Origin: Aneurinibacillus soli
GTDB taxonomy: Bacteria > Bacillota > Bacilli > Aneurinibacillales > Aneurinibacillaceae
Length of the DNA stretch: 64,000 nt
Assembly (NCBI RefSeq): GCF_002355375.1
Contig: NZ_AP017312.1
Span: 3,055,001 to 3,119,000, forward strand
Direction of reading: 5' to 3'
The notes under the pieces were generated by a model. It searched no databases and was not told the DNA's origin. It was given only the letters and a program-made list of their open reading frames with translations. The translations under genes and the position numbers were made by a program. Below, piece after piece: positions 9,552 through 16,684 of this stretch. The number at the start of each line of letters is the position of its first letter. Positions within the stretch are counted from its first letter, which is position 1.

Positions 9552-10099
9552 TTACTTCCTCATCGCCCGTTTCTGCTCTTCTTCCGCAATCATACTAGCC
9601 GCGAGGCAGAAGTAATACTGGCGCTGTTTATCGACTTTGTACGGCAAGACTTCTTTTGGCAAGCGCTTCTGGTTGATCCAAAAGGATGCTACCCAGCTTG
9701 CTTCTCCGTCTCGCCGGATGAGTTTTTTGATTCTTCGACGAGAGCTTCTTTGGTATCTGTGAAGTTACGGACTGCTTTTGCAAGCTTTGCGTAATCTTCC
9801 GGGGTATCAAGTACTCGTGGTGGCAACTCCCATTTATAGATACACCCATACGCTAGTAACAGCTCTTTGTTGCTCCAGTCAAATTCATGTTCTGTGGCTT
9901 TTACAATCATTACATCAATGTCGTTATAAGAATCTAGCTGTTTTCCATCTTCATCTACAGCCAATTCATAGGAACGGCGTACCTCCATTGTAGTCAGTCG
10001 GCGCACAGACCACTTATCACCATCTGCGTCCACCGTAATAATATCGTCGCGTCGTCCTGCTTTTGCTTTCTCCAGGTATTTCTGTAATTTGTCGCTCAT
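9552..10099 (-). CDS. Tail assembly chaperone, -1 frameshift product (G-T)
   Basis: Reading from the chaperone start, a slip of -1 on the heptamer A-AAA-AAC (9722-9728) continues translation to a TAA at 9552-9554, giving about 182 residues instead of 136. The heptamer is in the canonical X-XXY-YYZ frame (tcA AAA AAC). The extension (LIRRDGEASW...EEEQKRAMRK) has no start of its own and fills the gap before the tape measure gene. This is the G/G-T chaperone arrangement known for lambda and many other long-tailed phages: the long form binds the tape measure protein and recruits tail tube subunits. The joined coordinates would be 10099-9722 and 9722-9552. Confidence 0.75.
9689..10099 (-). CDS. 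xkdN: Tail assembly chaperone, short form (XkdN-like)
   Basis: This 136-residue acidic helical protein is placed between the tail tube and tape measure genes like XkdN of PBSX. I chose the ATG at 10097-10099 because a GGAGG lies 8 nt upstream. An ATG 15 nt earlier contains that same GGAGG and has no site of its own. Central residues (VRRLTTMEVRRSYEL, WSNKELLLAYGCI) resemble XkdN/DUF family tail chaperones. It stops at 9689-9691; the same message is also decoded by frameshift into the longer form. Confidence 0.75.
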   Translation of the reverse strand: MSDKLQKYLEKAKAGRRDDIITVDADGDKWSVRRLTTMEVRRSYELAVDEDGKQLDSYNDIDVMIVKATEHEFDWSNKELLLAYGCIYKWELPPRVLDTPEDYAKLAKAVRNFTDTKEALVEESKNSSGETEKQAG

Positions 10100-10165
10100 T
10101 GTTTTTTCCTCCATAGGTTCGTTTATTTTTTTGCTAGGTAGTAAAAAAGAGGGCTATATGCCCTC

Positions 10166-10609
10166 CTATGCCATATACTCTGGGAACTTCTCTACAAAAT
10201 CGAAATCAGTGGCCGTTCCTTCCAGTGTAATGTCGATTCCTTTGTTTTCATCAATCTTGGCTACGATGATATCAATGTCACCATGAATGTGAATACCAGT
10301 AATGAGAACTCGTTCGGTGTTTCCAGTAATTCTATCTTCCAACGCCCCTGTAACACGAGGGAGATACATCGTTTTCCCTTGCTTGAACAGATCAAGCAGT
10401 CTGTAACGCAGACGTGATTCCAGTTTTGACATGACAATCTTTACTGGGATTTCATATCCGACAAGTTGCTTGGTTTTAGACATACGACGAGCCCGGACAA
10501 TATCCAAATTTTCCGGCTTTAGGATGACCTCAATCTCCTTGATTGTTTGAAGAGGATCTCCGTTATCATCCTGTACGGATAGATTACGGCCAATCAGTTC
10601 GCGTTCCAT
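10166..10609 (-). CDS. xkdM: Phage tail tube protein (XkdM-like)
   Basis: This 147-residue protein directly follows the sheath gene by 3 nt. It is beta-rich with the RMSKTKQLVGYEIPVKIVMSKLESR segment, resembling the XkdM/DUF2001 tail-core family. In that family a polymer of this protein forms the inner tube through which DNA passes. Size and order (sheath, tube, chaperone, tape measure) agree. Confidence 0.8.
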   Translation of the reverse strand: MERELIGRNLSVQDDNGDPLQTIKEIEVILKPENLDIVRARRMSKTKQLVGYEIPVKIVMSKLESRLRYRLLDLFKQGKTMYLPRVTGALEDRITGNTERVLITGIHIHGDIDIIVAKIDENKGIDITLEGTATDFDFVEKFPEYMA

Positions 10610-10612
10610 CTA

Positions 10613-11965
10613 CTACGCCACCTCCCAGTTAATAAAGAATGCTTCAATCGCATCGAGTGGTTGTGCATAAAGATCGAAGAAAGCAAAGTCGAAATCGCTC
10701 ACTTTAGTTGCGGACTCTGTGAACGTATACCCTTCCGCGATGGCCTTCTGTTTGGCGCGAATCTTCAAGTACTCCAGGCAAGCCGCGATAAAGAGTCCGC
10801 GTCCATCCTTGTCGTTATCCAGCCGCGCCTTCATTTTCTTGCCGACAGAGTAAATGTCATTCAGAATTTGGTCCATCGTCATGGATACACGGATTTTCCC
10901 GAAGTCCTCTCGCTCACCCGGTCCAAGTGAAGTCAACGTATTGACGGCTGACTCAATGATGTAGTCGTAACCATCGCGAGTCGCCATCAGCGTTCCTTCT
11001 GACAGACCCTTCATCACTTCGCTGTGGCTCCAGTCGATCTTCGCCAACTTCATCGGTACCCGGACACCTGTAAATGACTTGTTAGCTGGTGTTCCCGCCG
11101 CCAGCCCCGCCACCCATGCCGCCCATTGAACAGAATCATATACTTTCTCATTGTCATGCTGGCCCGCAATCGAGCAATTGATGATGAACCGGGCATTCAT
11201 AGCACGAGAACGAACGTTGTGTGCTTCGATATCGTCATCTTTGCTTGCTTCGCCTGCAACAACCAACTGCGCCAACCTACGCGCCTTTGTTCTGCGATCC
11301 AGTAGCCATTGCTTGCATGCAGCCTGGATAGCCGGGTCCGTAGAAGGTAGATAGAATACATCGAAATCAAGCCCATCTACTCGATTGAAAATGCCGCTCC
11401 ATTGTGCAGCTGTAATCGTGGCCGTACCGGATACAGCACCAGTAAGTGGTGTGTAATCCAGATTTGCCAGCGTTGCGCTTCCATTCGCTTTAAAGCGTAC
11501 CATAGCTGATTTCTTCAACTTTTCTTCCGCATCTGCTTGATCGGCCACCAGATATGTTTCCGTCTCATAAATCATTTTGGTGTCGCGTACAATGATTTCT
11601 TTCTTTGAGGCATCAACAAGACTTGTCCGGATAGCATATTCAAAATCCTCACCGCGTTTACCCGGATATCGCGCTTCGATGATGTGGCTATCCGCTACGG
11701 TATGGGAAGCCGCTTTCTCTGCTTCATTCGTAATACGGTACCCGACAACCGTAGCTCCGTTCTCGGCAGCCAACTCGACCTCATCCACCAGTTTCCCTGT
11801 TTCTTTCAAACGCTCTGCATCGTCTGCCATGTCTACCGCAAAATTTGGTTGTCCCCATTCCGCCTGGTACGGAATCAATACACGACCTGTAGTGGGAATG
11901 ACACGCGCCTTCGCTTTTGCCATTAACTCTACATATGCTCCTGCTCTATTCCGTTGAATCGACAT
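10613..11965 (-). CDS. xkdK: Phage tail sheath protein (XkdK-like)
   Basis: This 450-residue protein starts MSIQRNRAGAYVELMAKAKARV, resembling the XkdK-type sheath start, and it has a C-terminal segment with FDLYAQPLDAIEAFFINWEV. The length fits the sheath protein family for contractile tails. The start overlaps the small gene upstream by 20 nt. Presence of this gene shows the phage is a myovirus in morphology rather than a siphovirus, although the head genes are of HK97 type. Confidence 0.85.
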   Translation of the reverse strand: MSIQRNRAGAYVELMAKAKARVIPTTGRVLIPYQAEWGQPNFAVDMADDAERLKETGKLVDEVELAAENGATVVGYRITNEAEKAASHTVADSHIIEARYPGKRGEDFEYAIRTSLVDASKKEIIVRDTKMIYETETYLVADQADAEEKLKKSAMVRFKANGSATLANLDYTPLTGAVSGTATITAAQWSGIFNRVDGLDFDVFYLPSTDPAIQAACKQWLLDRRTKARRLAQLVVAGEASKDDDIEAHNVRSRAMNARFIINCSIAGQHDNEKVYDSVQWAAWVAGLAAGTPANKSFTGVRVPMKLAKIDWSHSEVMKGLSEGTLMATRDGYDYIIESAVNTLTSLGPGEREDFGKIRVSMTMDQILNDIYSVGKKMKARLDNDKDGRGLFIAACLEYLKIRAKQKAIAEGYTFTESATKVSDFDFAFFDLYAQPLDAIEAFFINWEVA

Positions 11966-12185
11966 TCGCTTCCTCCTTTACCGGATTCAAGTACGTATCC
12001 AGTTTCTTTTTCACTTCCTGCTCGGAAAGCAGGTCGGTATCCTTGCGATCAAAAAGAGCGCCGGCCATTTCAAAGCGTTCTTTCTTGAACACTGGCTCTG
12101 CGCTCTCAATCCATTCCTGTTTAGTTCGTTTGCTCAGCTCATCCTGCACAACTGCAGGTGGCTTACGTGCACGTTTATCATTCAT
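11946..12185 (-). CDS. Small hypothetical phage protein before sheath
   Basis: This 79-residue charged, helical protein (LSKRTKQEWIESAEPVFKKERFEMAGALFDRKDTD) overlaps the next gene upstream by 4 nt and the sheath gene downstream by 20 nt. Small genes of this type precede the sheath gene in other PBSX-like phages. No domain is recognised. The overlaps at both ends and a regular codon pattern support that it is translated. Confidence 0.65.
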   Translation of the reverse strand: MNDKRARKPPAVVQDELSKRTKQEWIESAEPVFKKERFEMAGALFDRKDTDLLSEQEVKKKLDTYLNPVKEEANVDSTE

Positions 12186-12676
12186 GCCTCGATCTCCTCT
12201 CCATCTGATTTCACATAAAAATGATTAATTTTTTCCGGCTTCTTTTCACCCGGAAGAGAAATATCTGCGCTGTCTGTATTCAACAAGTAGGAATACCGGC
12301 ACTCAAACTCAACGCGATCTTTGAACGTTTTAATGGTCGGCTCCTGCAGCACAAGTAACGTCTTATGAGCTTGCGAAGCGACTTGATACTTATGCTTACG
12401 TAGGTAGGCACGCAACAGCTCTACATCGATTTGGATATACGGCTGCTGTGCGCCTGGATCTTCGACTTTTTTGAAGCGAAAAATCAGCCCGACATCTTCA
12501 ATAATTCGAACCGCTTGGGGTGTATGTGTCTTTTCCGATACGATGTCGGTCTCTAATTGAATGATTGGTGGCTTCACATGCCCGTTCATCCACTGCTGGT
12601 CATCTGTTACCACATCAACATCTGGATACAGTCGGTACAGCAGCTCTGCCCACACCAGTGTCGTTATAGTGCTCAT
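12182..12676 (-). CDS. Probable neck/tail terminator protein
   Basis: This 164-residue protein lies between the HK97-gp10-like gene and the sheath operon, where XkdJ-type tail completion proteins are found. It starts with a helix (TTLVWAELLYRLYPDVDVV) and continues with alternating strands (KTLLVLQEPTIKTFKDRVEFECRYSYLL), resembling the fold of phage tail terminator proteins. The identification is from position and approximate secondary-structure pattern, so it is tentative. It overlaps both neighbours by 4 nt. Confidence 0.55.
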   Translation of the reverse strand: MSTITTLVWAELLYRLYPDVDVVTDDQQWMNGHVKPPIIQLETDIVSEKTHTPQAVRIIEDVGLIFRFKKVEDPGAQQPYIQIDVELLRAYLRKHKYQVASQAHKTLLVLQEPTIKTFKDRVEFECRYSYLLNTDSADISLPGEKKPEKINHFYVKSDGEEIEA

Positions 12677-13119
12677 AAGATATGGTTCAACTCCTTCTGC
12701 AGCTTCTGCATAATCAGCGCATTCATGCCGCCCTGGAAGTTGTCCAACGAGATATCCACGAAATGACGTCCGATAAAGGTACGGGGCTTGATTCGACGCC
12801 CACGCCGGTCTTTTGTTTTTTTGATTGTATATCCGTCATTGACGAATGTTGTATAGAACAGCTTAGAACCGACTTCCAATGTAACGGCATTCCGATCTGC
12901 ATCCCACCGCCAGACATTCTTATAGCCACCTTTTTGAAAGGATTCCTTCATCAATTCCGTGCGAACAAGTCCTTGACTTTGGATTTCAGCTACGATTTCA
13001 TTGAGCATCTTATCCCCTAATGAAGCAATCACATCTTGCATGATATGAGGAAGGCGATCACGCTGCAGCTGAGTAAGTTTTCGTGTGAACCCGTCAAAAT
13101 CAATAACGGTCATGACCAA
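12673..13119 (-). CDS. HK97 gp10-like head-tail connector protein
   Basis: This 148-residue protein has the family features of HK97 gp10/XkdI: a helical N-terminus (LTQLQRDRLPHIMQDVIASLGDKMLNEIVAEIQ), then VGSKLFYTTFVNDGYTIKKTK, and the basic RRIKPRTFIGRHFVDISL segment. Proteins of this family lie at the head-tail junction or help tail completion. It overlaps the preceding head-closure gene by 20 nt. Confidence 0.75.
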   Translation of the reverse strand: MVMTVIDFDGFTRKLTQLQRDRLPHIMQDVIASLGDKMLNEIVAEIQSQGLVRTELMKESFQKGGYKNVWRWDADRNAVTLEVGSKLFYTTFVNDGYTIKKTKDRRGRRIKPRTFIGRHFVDISLDNFQGGMNALIMQKLQKELNHIL

Positions 13120-13693
13120 TCACCTCGGATTCAAACAAGACTTCCAGCCAGTGTCGGCAAGACAGCACATCTTTCACGAGATATTGCCTGCCTCCCAGGT
13201 GAATCTCATCTCCCAGCCGGATATCCGTGTCTAACGGTACAATGATTTTCTTTGAAACTTTGAACTCTAGCGGTTTTCCATCTGCATCGGATTGGATCGG
13301 AACCTCGAATACTGGTTTGCAGAGGACCGTAGTAATCAGTTCTTTGCTGGCACTGACCAGATTGTATTGACCTTTTGTTCCAGTCACACGATATATGTGC
13401 ACTTCGGTGTCCATACGAAAGAGATCCACCTGTTTCACCGTAAGGTGTATCTCTTTCTGTCTCTCTTCAACGTCCTTCACATCTTCCACATCGAAGATTT
13501 TCTGACCATACAGAATGCGCATACCTGGTTCTACATCAGGTAGATACCGGAGTACAACACGAAGGGACTGAAGATTATCAAAATATGCCCATCGGGACGC
13601 GACTTCTTCCCATGTTTCCACCAGACGAGCGCCAGAAACGGTCGTGTGAAGGCGCTCAATGGTGATCCGCTTATTCATTTTTCCGATTCTCAT
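13100..13693 (-). CDS. Head closure protein with extra C-terminal domain
   Basis: The first 95 residues match phage head-tail joining proteins (MRIGKMNKRITIERLH, TWEEVASRWAYFDNLQS, VVLRYLPDVEPGMRILYGQKIFDVEDV, about the full length of such a protein). Family members are usually near 110 residues; this one has 197. Residues 105-197 form a second strand-rich region (VHIYRVTGTKGQYNLV, LGDEIHLGGRQYLVKDVL) that could be another connector or tail-completion domain fused in frame. It lies between the gp6-like connector and the gp10-like gene. Confidence 0.65.
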   Translation of the reverse strand: MRIGKMNKRITIERLHTTVSGARLVETWEEVASRWAYFDNLQSLRVVLRYLPDVEPGMRILYGQKIFDVEDVKDVEERQKEIHLTVKQVDLFRMDTEVHIYRVTGTKGQYNLVSASKELITTVLCKPVFEVPIQSDADGKPLEFKVSKKIIVPLDTDIRLGDEIHLGGRQYLVKDVLSCRHWLEVLFESEVIGHDRY

Positions 13694-14287
13694 CTAAAAC
13701 ACTCGATCCTGCCATAACAACGCCTCTACCGCAAATGGTACGGTCGTAGGGGTCTGTCCAATTGTGACAGCCTCTCGATTCTCATACCAGTGTCCGATCA
13801 GTAAGCGCATAGCTTGTTTTACCGCATCGGGTACCCGTGCAACATAGTCAATATGTTCTCCTCCATCATCGGTAGGAGTCGTAACCGGTGCATACCCGGC
13901 CACAAAACGAATTGTGACCGGAGATGCCGGGAAAAGGGCGACTGTTGGAGCCGTTTTAAAAAGAATTCGCCCTGGCTCGGGTGCTGTATCCACGATGTAC
14001 GCTTGCTGTTCGAGGGTATGCTGCATCCCTTCCGCATCCCGGTACAGAATCGCTTCCACAGATAAAAGCGGCGGCCTTGACGTTTCTATTTGCACCGGAA
14101 AGCGATCAAGATACAACTCCCAGACTTGCGAAACGTAGGCGCGCCGCTGAAAATTCTCACAGTATTCGCGTGCTGCTCGAATCAAGCCTTGAATCAAGCT
14201 ATCTTCCTCGTCATATTCCACACGCAAATGGGTCTTCGCTTCCGCAAGCGAAAGCGGTTCAGCAAGAGGCGAGCTGACCAGTCGCAT
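13694..14287 (-). CDS. Head-tail connector protein, gp6-like
   Basis: This 197-residue protein starts MRLVSSPLAEPLSLAEAKTHLRV and continues IQGLIRAAREYCENFQRRAYV, the signature of the gp6-like/YqbG connector family. It continues with ASPVTIRFVAGY and ends with the conserved helix VPDAVKQAMRLLIGHWYENREAV. The protein is expected to form a ring below the portal. It follows the capsid genes and abuts the head closure gene without a gap. Confidence 0.8.
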   Translation of the reverse strand: MRLVSSPLAEPLSLAEAKTHLRVEYDEEDSLIQGLIRAAREYCENFQRRAYVSQVWELYLDRFPVQIETSRPPLLSVEAILYRDAEGMQHTLEQQAYIVDTAPEPGRILFKTAPTVALFPASPVTIRFVAGYAPVTTPTDDGGEHIDYVARVPDAVKQAMRLLIGHWYENREAVTIGQTPTTVPFAVEALLWQDRVF

Positions 14288-14310
14288 CTTTCCTCACCTC
14301 GGCTTTCGTT

Positions 14311-14724
14311 TTACACCACATCTGGACTGACCAGAAGCTTGCCAATAATGCCATCTACCGCATCTGTAGCATTTACTTCTGGGCGACGGCGTCCGCTGTG
14401 CAAGATAGCATAAATATCGCCTACAGAGGTTGCCACGCCGCGATCTACAACGACACGTAGCTCCTTGCCTTGGATGGTTTGTGGAAGATGAACCTCCACA
14501 TATACGGCCTGTCCGTTATGCTGAGTTACGACTGTGGCATCCGCCAGGTCTTTTCCACCCTGCCGGACTTTCACAATGTTAGCCGGATCGGATACTTTAA
14601 TGCTGGTTAAAAACAAGCAGCCTTCATATCCCGTTGTATCAATCGGATTCGATTCAACTGTACCTGTTGTCGATGTAGTAGACGAGGACAGCTTTACGAT
14701 TTTAACTTCTGTAGAGAGATTCAA
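14311..14724 (-). CDS. Putative head-associated protein, unknown
   Basis: A Ser/Thr-rich, beta-rich protein of about 137 residues follows the capsid gene. I placed the start at a TTG (14722-14724) preceded by a GAGGTGGGAG site. An in-frame ATG at 14742 has no site and lies directly behind a terminator hairpin. The sequence (STTSTTGTVESNPIDTTGYEGCLFLTSIKV) resembles small beta-sandwich decoration or fibre-like proteins seen after capsid genes. The function as a capsid decoration protein is a guess from position. Confidence 0.6.
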   Translation of the reverse strand: MNLSTEVKIVKLSSSTTSTTGTVESNPIDTTGYEGCLFLTSIKVSDPANIVKVRQGGKDLADATVVTQHNGQAVYVEVHLPQTIQGKELRVVVDRGVATSVGDIYAILHSGRRRPEVNATDAVDGIIGKLLVSPDVV

Positions 14725-14745
14725 TACTCCCACCTCTTTCATAGA

Positions 14746-14790
14746 ATTTAAAAATGGGCGATCCGTTTAGTTGGATCAACCCATTTTCAG
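14746..14790 (-). terminator. Hairpin terminator after major capsid gene
   Basis: On the minus strand an AAATGGG-GATCC arm and a GGATC-CCCATTT arm form a long stem with an 8-nt loop, followed by a short T-rich stretch. It overlaps the last codons of the capsid gene. Such a partial terminator behind the capsid gene would reduce expression of later genes relative to capsid. Confidence 0.65.
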
Positions 14791-16014
14791 ACGTACAAAT
14801 GCTTCTTCCATGACCGGCATACCGTCACTTTCCATACGACCAAGGAAACCTGTTTGATTTGTCTTAGCAAACAGCTCAAGCAGGCGCTGCATTTGGAAAT
14901 CGAGGGCATCTGCAATCCAGTAGAATTGAAAATCACCCAAAATACCTACGTAGTTACCACTTGAAACATCATTTGGAGCATATTCGCTCATGACATATGG
15001 CAATTCGAGAATACGGTCCGGAGCACCGTTTGCAATACCAGCCTGCCAGATGTATTGCCCATTATTATCTTTCAATTTGCGAATTTCCTTAATCACGTCA
15101 CGGTGATAAATCCATTTGGCACGTGGAAGATATTGTGGTTTCAGGCTGTATTTCGCCTCAATCAGGCTATCTGGTTTAATCACTGTAGCCGTATTCCCAC
15201 CAGATACATCCCGTTTCGAACTAATTCCGTTTTCTGACTTCGTAAACAGTCCAAGTGGCTTTTTATCTCCATCACCTGTCATATAAGCTTTCTCCATCGT
15301 AACCGCAAACTTATAAGCTAGACGTCCGTTGATTAAGTCTTCCACGTTCATAGCGCCTGTTCGGAGAAGCTTGTTCGATACTTTTATCCATTTTGCTAAT
15401 GGATGTGGGGTAAGCTCCCGATTACCGAACTTGACCGTGCCTTCATTTCCGTAGGCGAGTTCGGATGTCCATTCGGCATCGTCGATATCTTCCTCTAAGG
15501 TCGGGACACCCAAACTCTTGGCTGTATCCAACGGGATCACTCGCGCCAGCTGACGAATGACAACGGCATCATCCACCTTTTTCAGCAGCTCATTCACAAA
15601 CTTTTTCGGTGCCACAATGTAGCCACCACTCGCATCATTACCTGCCATCAGTGATCTAAGCTCTTCGTTACTCATCGATTCACGACCGTTAAGCATGAAT
15701 CGCATAAACGTATCGCGATATTCCTGTGTTTCACGCGGATCATCGCGATGTTCCGGATCTGCTCCCGATCCTGCACCAGGATTGTTTCGTGTCGGGTCAT
15801 GTTGCCGCTGATTCAGCTCCATTTCAAGTTCAATCTGACGTTCTTCACGGTCAATGTCCTTTCTCAACTGGTCTACATCGGCCATGATCTTGTCAAACTG
15901 CTGCTCTTCATCAGCTGTCATGCCGCGTTTTTCCTGTTCGGCACGTTCGATCAGTTTACGACTTTCTTCCACCAATGACGCGCGTTTCTCACGCATCTCT
16001 CTAATCTTTTTCAT
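14776..16014 (-). CDS. HK97-type major capsid protein
   Basis: This 412-residue protein has the organisation of HK97 gp5: an N-terminal highly charged coiled coil (residues 1-75, the delta scaffold domain), a flexible GAGSGADPEHRDDPRE linker near the expected protease cleavage zone (about residues 80-110), and then the HK97 fold. ASGGYIVAPKKFVNELLKKVDDAVVIRQLARV marks the mature N-terminus region. It begins at the base next to the protease stop (TAG-ATG) with a GGAGG site, so protease and capsid are coupled. Confidence 0.9.
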   Translation of the reverse strand: MKKIREMREKRASLVEESRKLIERAEQEKRGMTADEEQQFDKIMADVDQLRKDIDREERQIELEMELNQRQHDPTRNNPGAGSGADPEHRDDPRETQEYRDTFMRFMLNGRESMSNEELRSLMAGNDASGGYIVAPKKFVNELLKKVDDAVVIRQLARVIPLDTAKSLGVPTLEEDIDDAEWTSELAYGNEGTVKFGNRELTPHPLAKWIKVSNKLLRTGAMNVEDLINGRLAYKFAVTMEKAYMTGDGDKKPLGLFTKSENGISSKRDVSGGNTATVIKPDSLIEAKYSLKPQYLPRAKWIYHRDVIKEIRKLKDNNGQYIWQAGIANGAPDRILELPYVMSEYAPNDVSSGNYVGILGDFQFYWIADALDFQMQRLLELFAKTNQTGFLGRMESDGMPVMEEAFVRLKMG

Positions 16015-16665
16015 CTACGCCTCCATTTCCGCCAGCGCAATTCGCTTGCGCATAGCATCAAACTTTTGTTTTCGTTGTTCCTGCTCTTCTTTTGCTGCTT
16101 CTTGGTTCTCCGCATCACGAGACGCTGTGAATCGTTCAAACGTTCGCTTTGCGCTGCGCATATCGACGGAACTGTCTGGATATGCCGGGAATGGTGTTGG
16201 AGAAATCTCATACAGATTGACTTCGATCAGTGTGCGAATCACATCGGATGGATCATCGTAATCCCATTCATCCTTCACAACTTCAAAACCGAAGCTCACA
16301 CCGTCTACATCCCCACGCCGGATCGATTCTGCTGCATCCTTGCCCCATGTTGTATTCGGAAGATCCAATTCAAAACGGAGTGCCATGTCATCTTCCCAGA
16401 GACGGAGTGTCCGGTTCTTTGTGCTTCCAAGTACCAGATCCGAATTATGGTTCCAGAGAGCCTTAATGATCGACTTACGTAGCGATTTATCAAACGCCCC
16501 TTTTCGAACCTTCTCTCGAAAACCCCAAAGTGGAACAGATAACTGTTCAAACATAACAACATCGCCGGAAACAGTCGGCGCTCCCGCTTCTCCTTCCATT
16601 CGCACTTCAATATTGGACAGCGTGAAGGTCCGCTGTTCGAACTTTTCGTTTTTCTCGTCATTCAT
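16015..16665 (-). CDS. HK97 family prohead protease
   Basis: This 216-residue serine protease of the U35/S78 family cleaves the capsid scaffold domain. The catalytic His is in IIKALWNHNSD (about residue 68) and the Ser in VDGVSFGFEV (about residue 117), with the FDKSLRKS and STKNRTLRLWEDDMALRFELDLP segments of the family. The ATG at 16663-16665 was chosen because an AGGAGGTGATACC site precedes it. The C-terminal 60 residues are a charged helix. It sits between portal and capsid genes, the standard order. Confidence 0.88.
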   Translation of the reverse strand: MNDEKNEKFEQRTFTLSNIEVRMEGEAGAPTVSGDVVMFEQLSVPLWGFREKVRKGAFDKSLRKSIIKALWNHNSDLVLGSTKNRTLRLWEDDMALRFELDLPNTTWGKDAAESIRRGDVDGVSFGFEVVKDEWDYDDPSDVIRTLIEVNLYEISPTPFPAYPDSSVDMRSAKRTFERFTASRDAENQEAAKEEQEQRKQKFDAMRKRIALAEMEA

Positions 16666-16684
16666 GGTATCACCTCCTCTCACG

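Noticed and set aside
9628-9849. Minus-strand frame of 73 codons near the chaperone
   Set aside because: It is in the third phase. The -1 product after the A-AAA-AAC heptamer is the continuous and meaningful extension.
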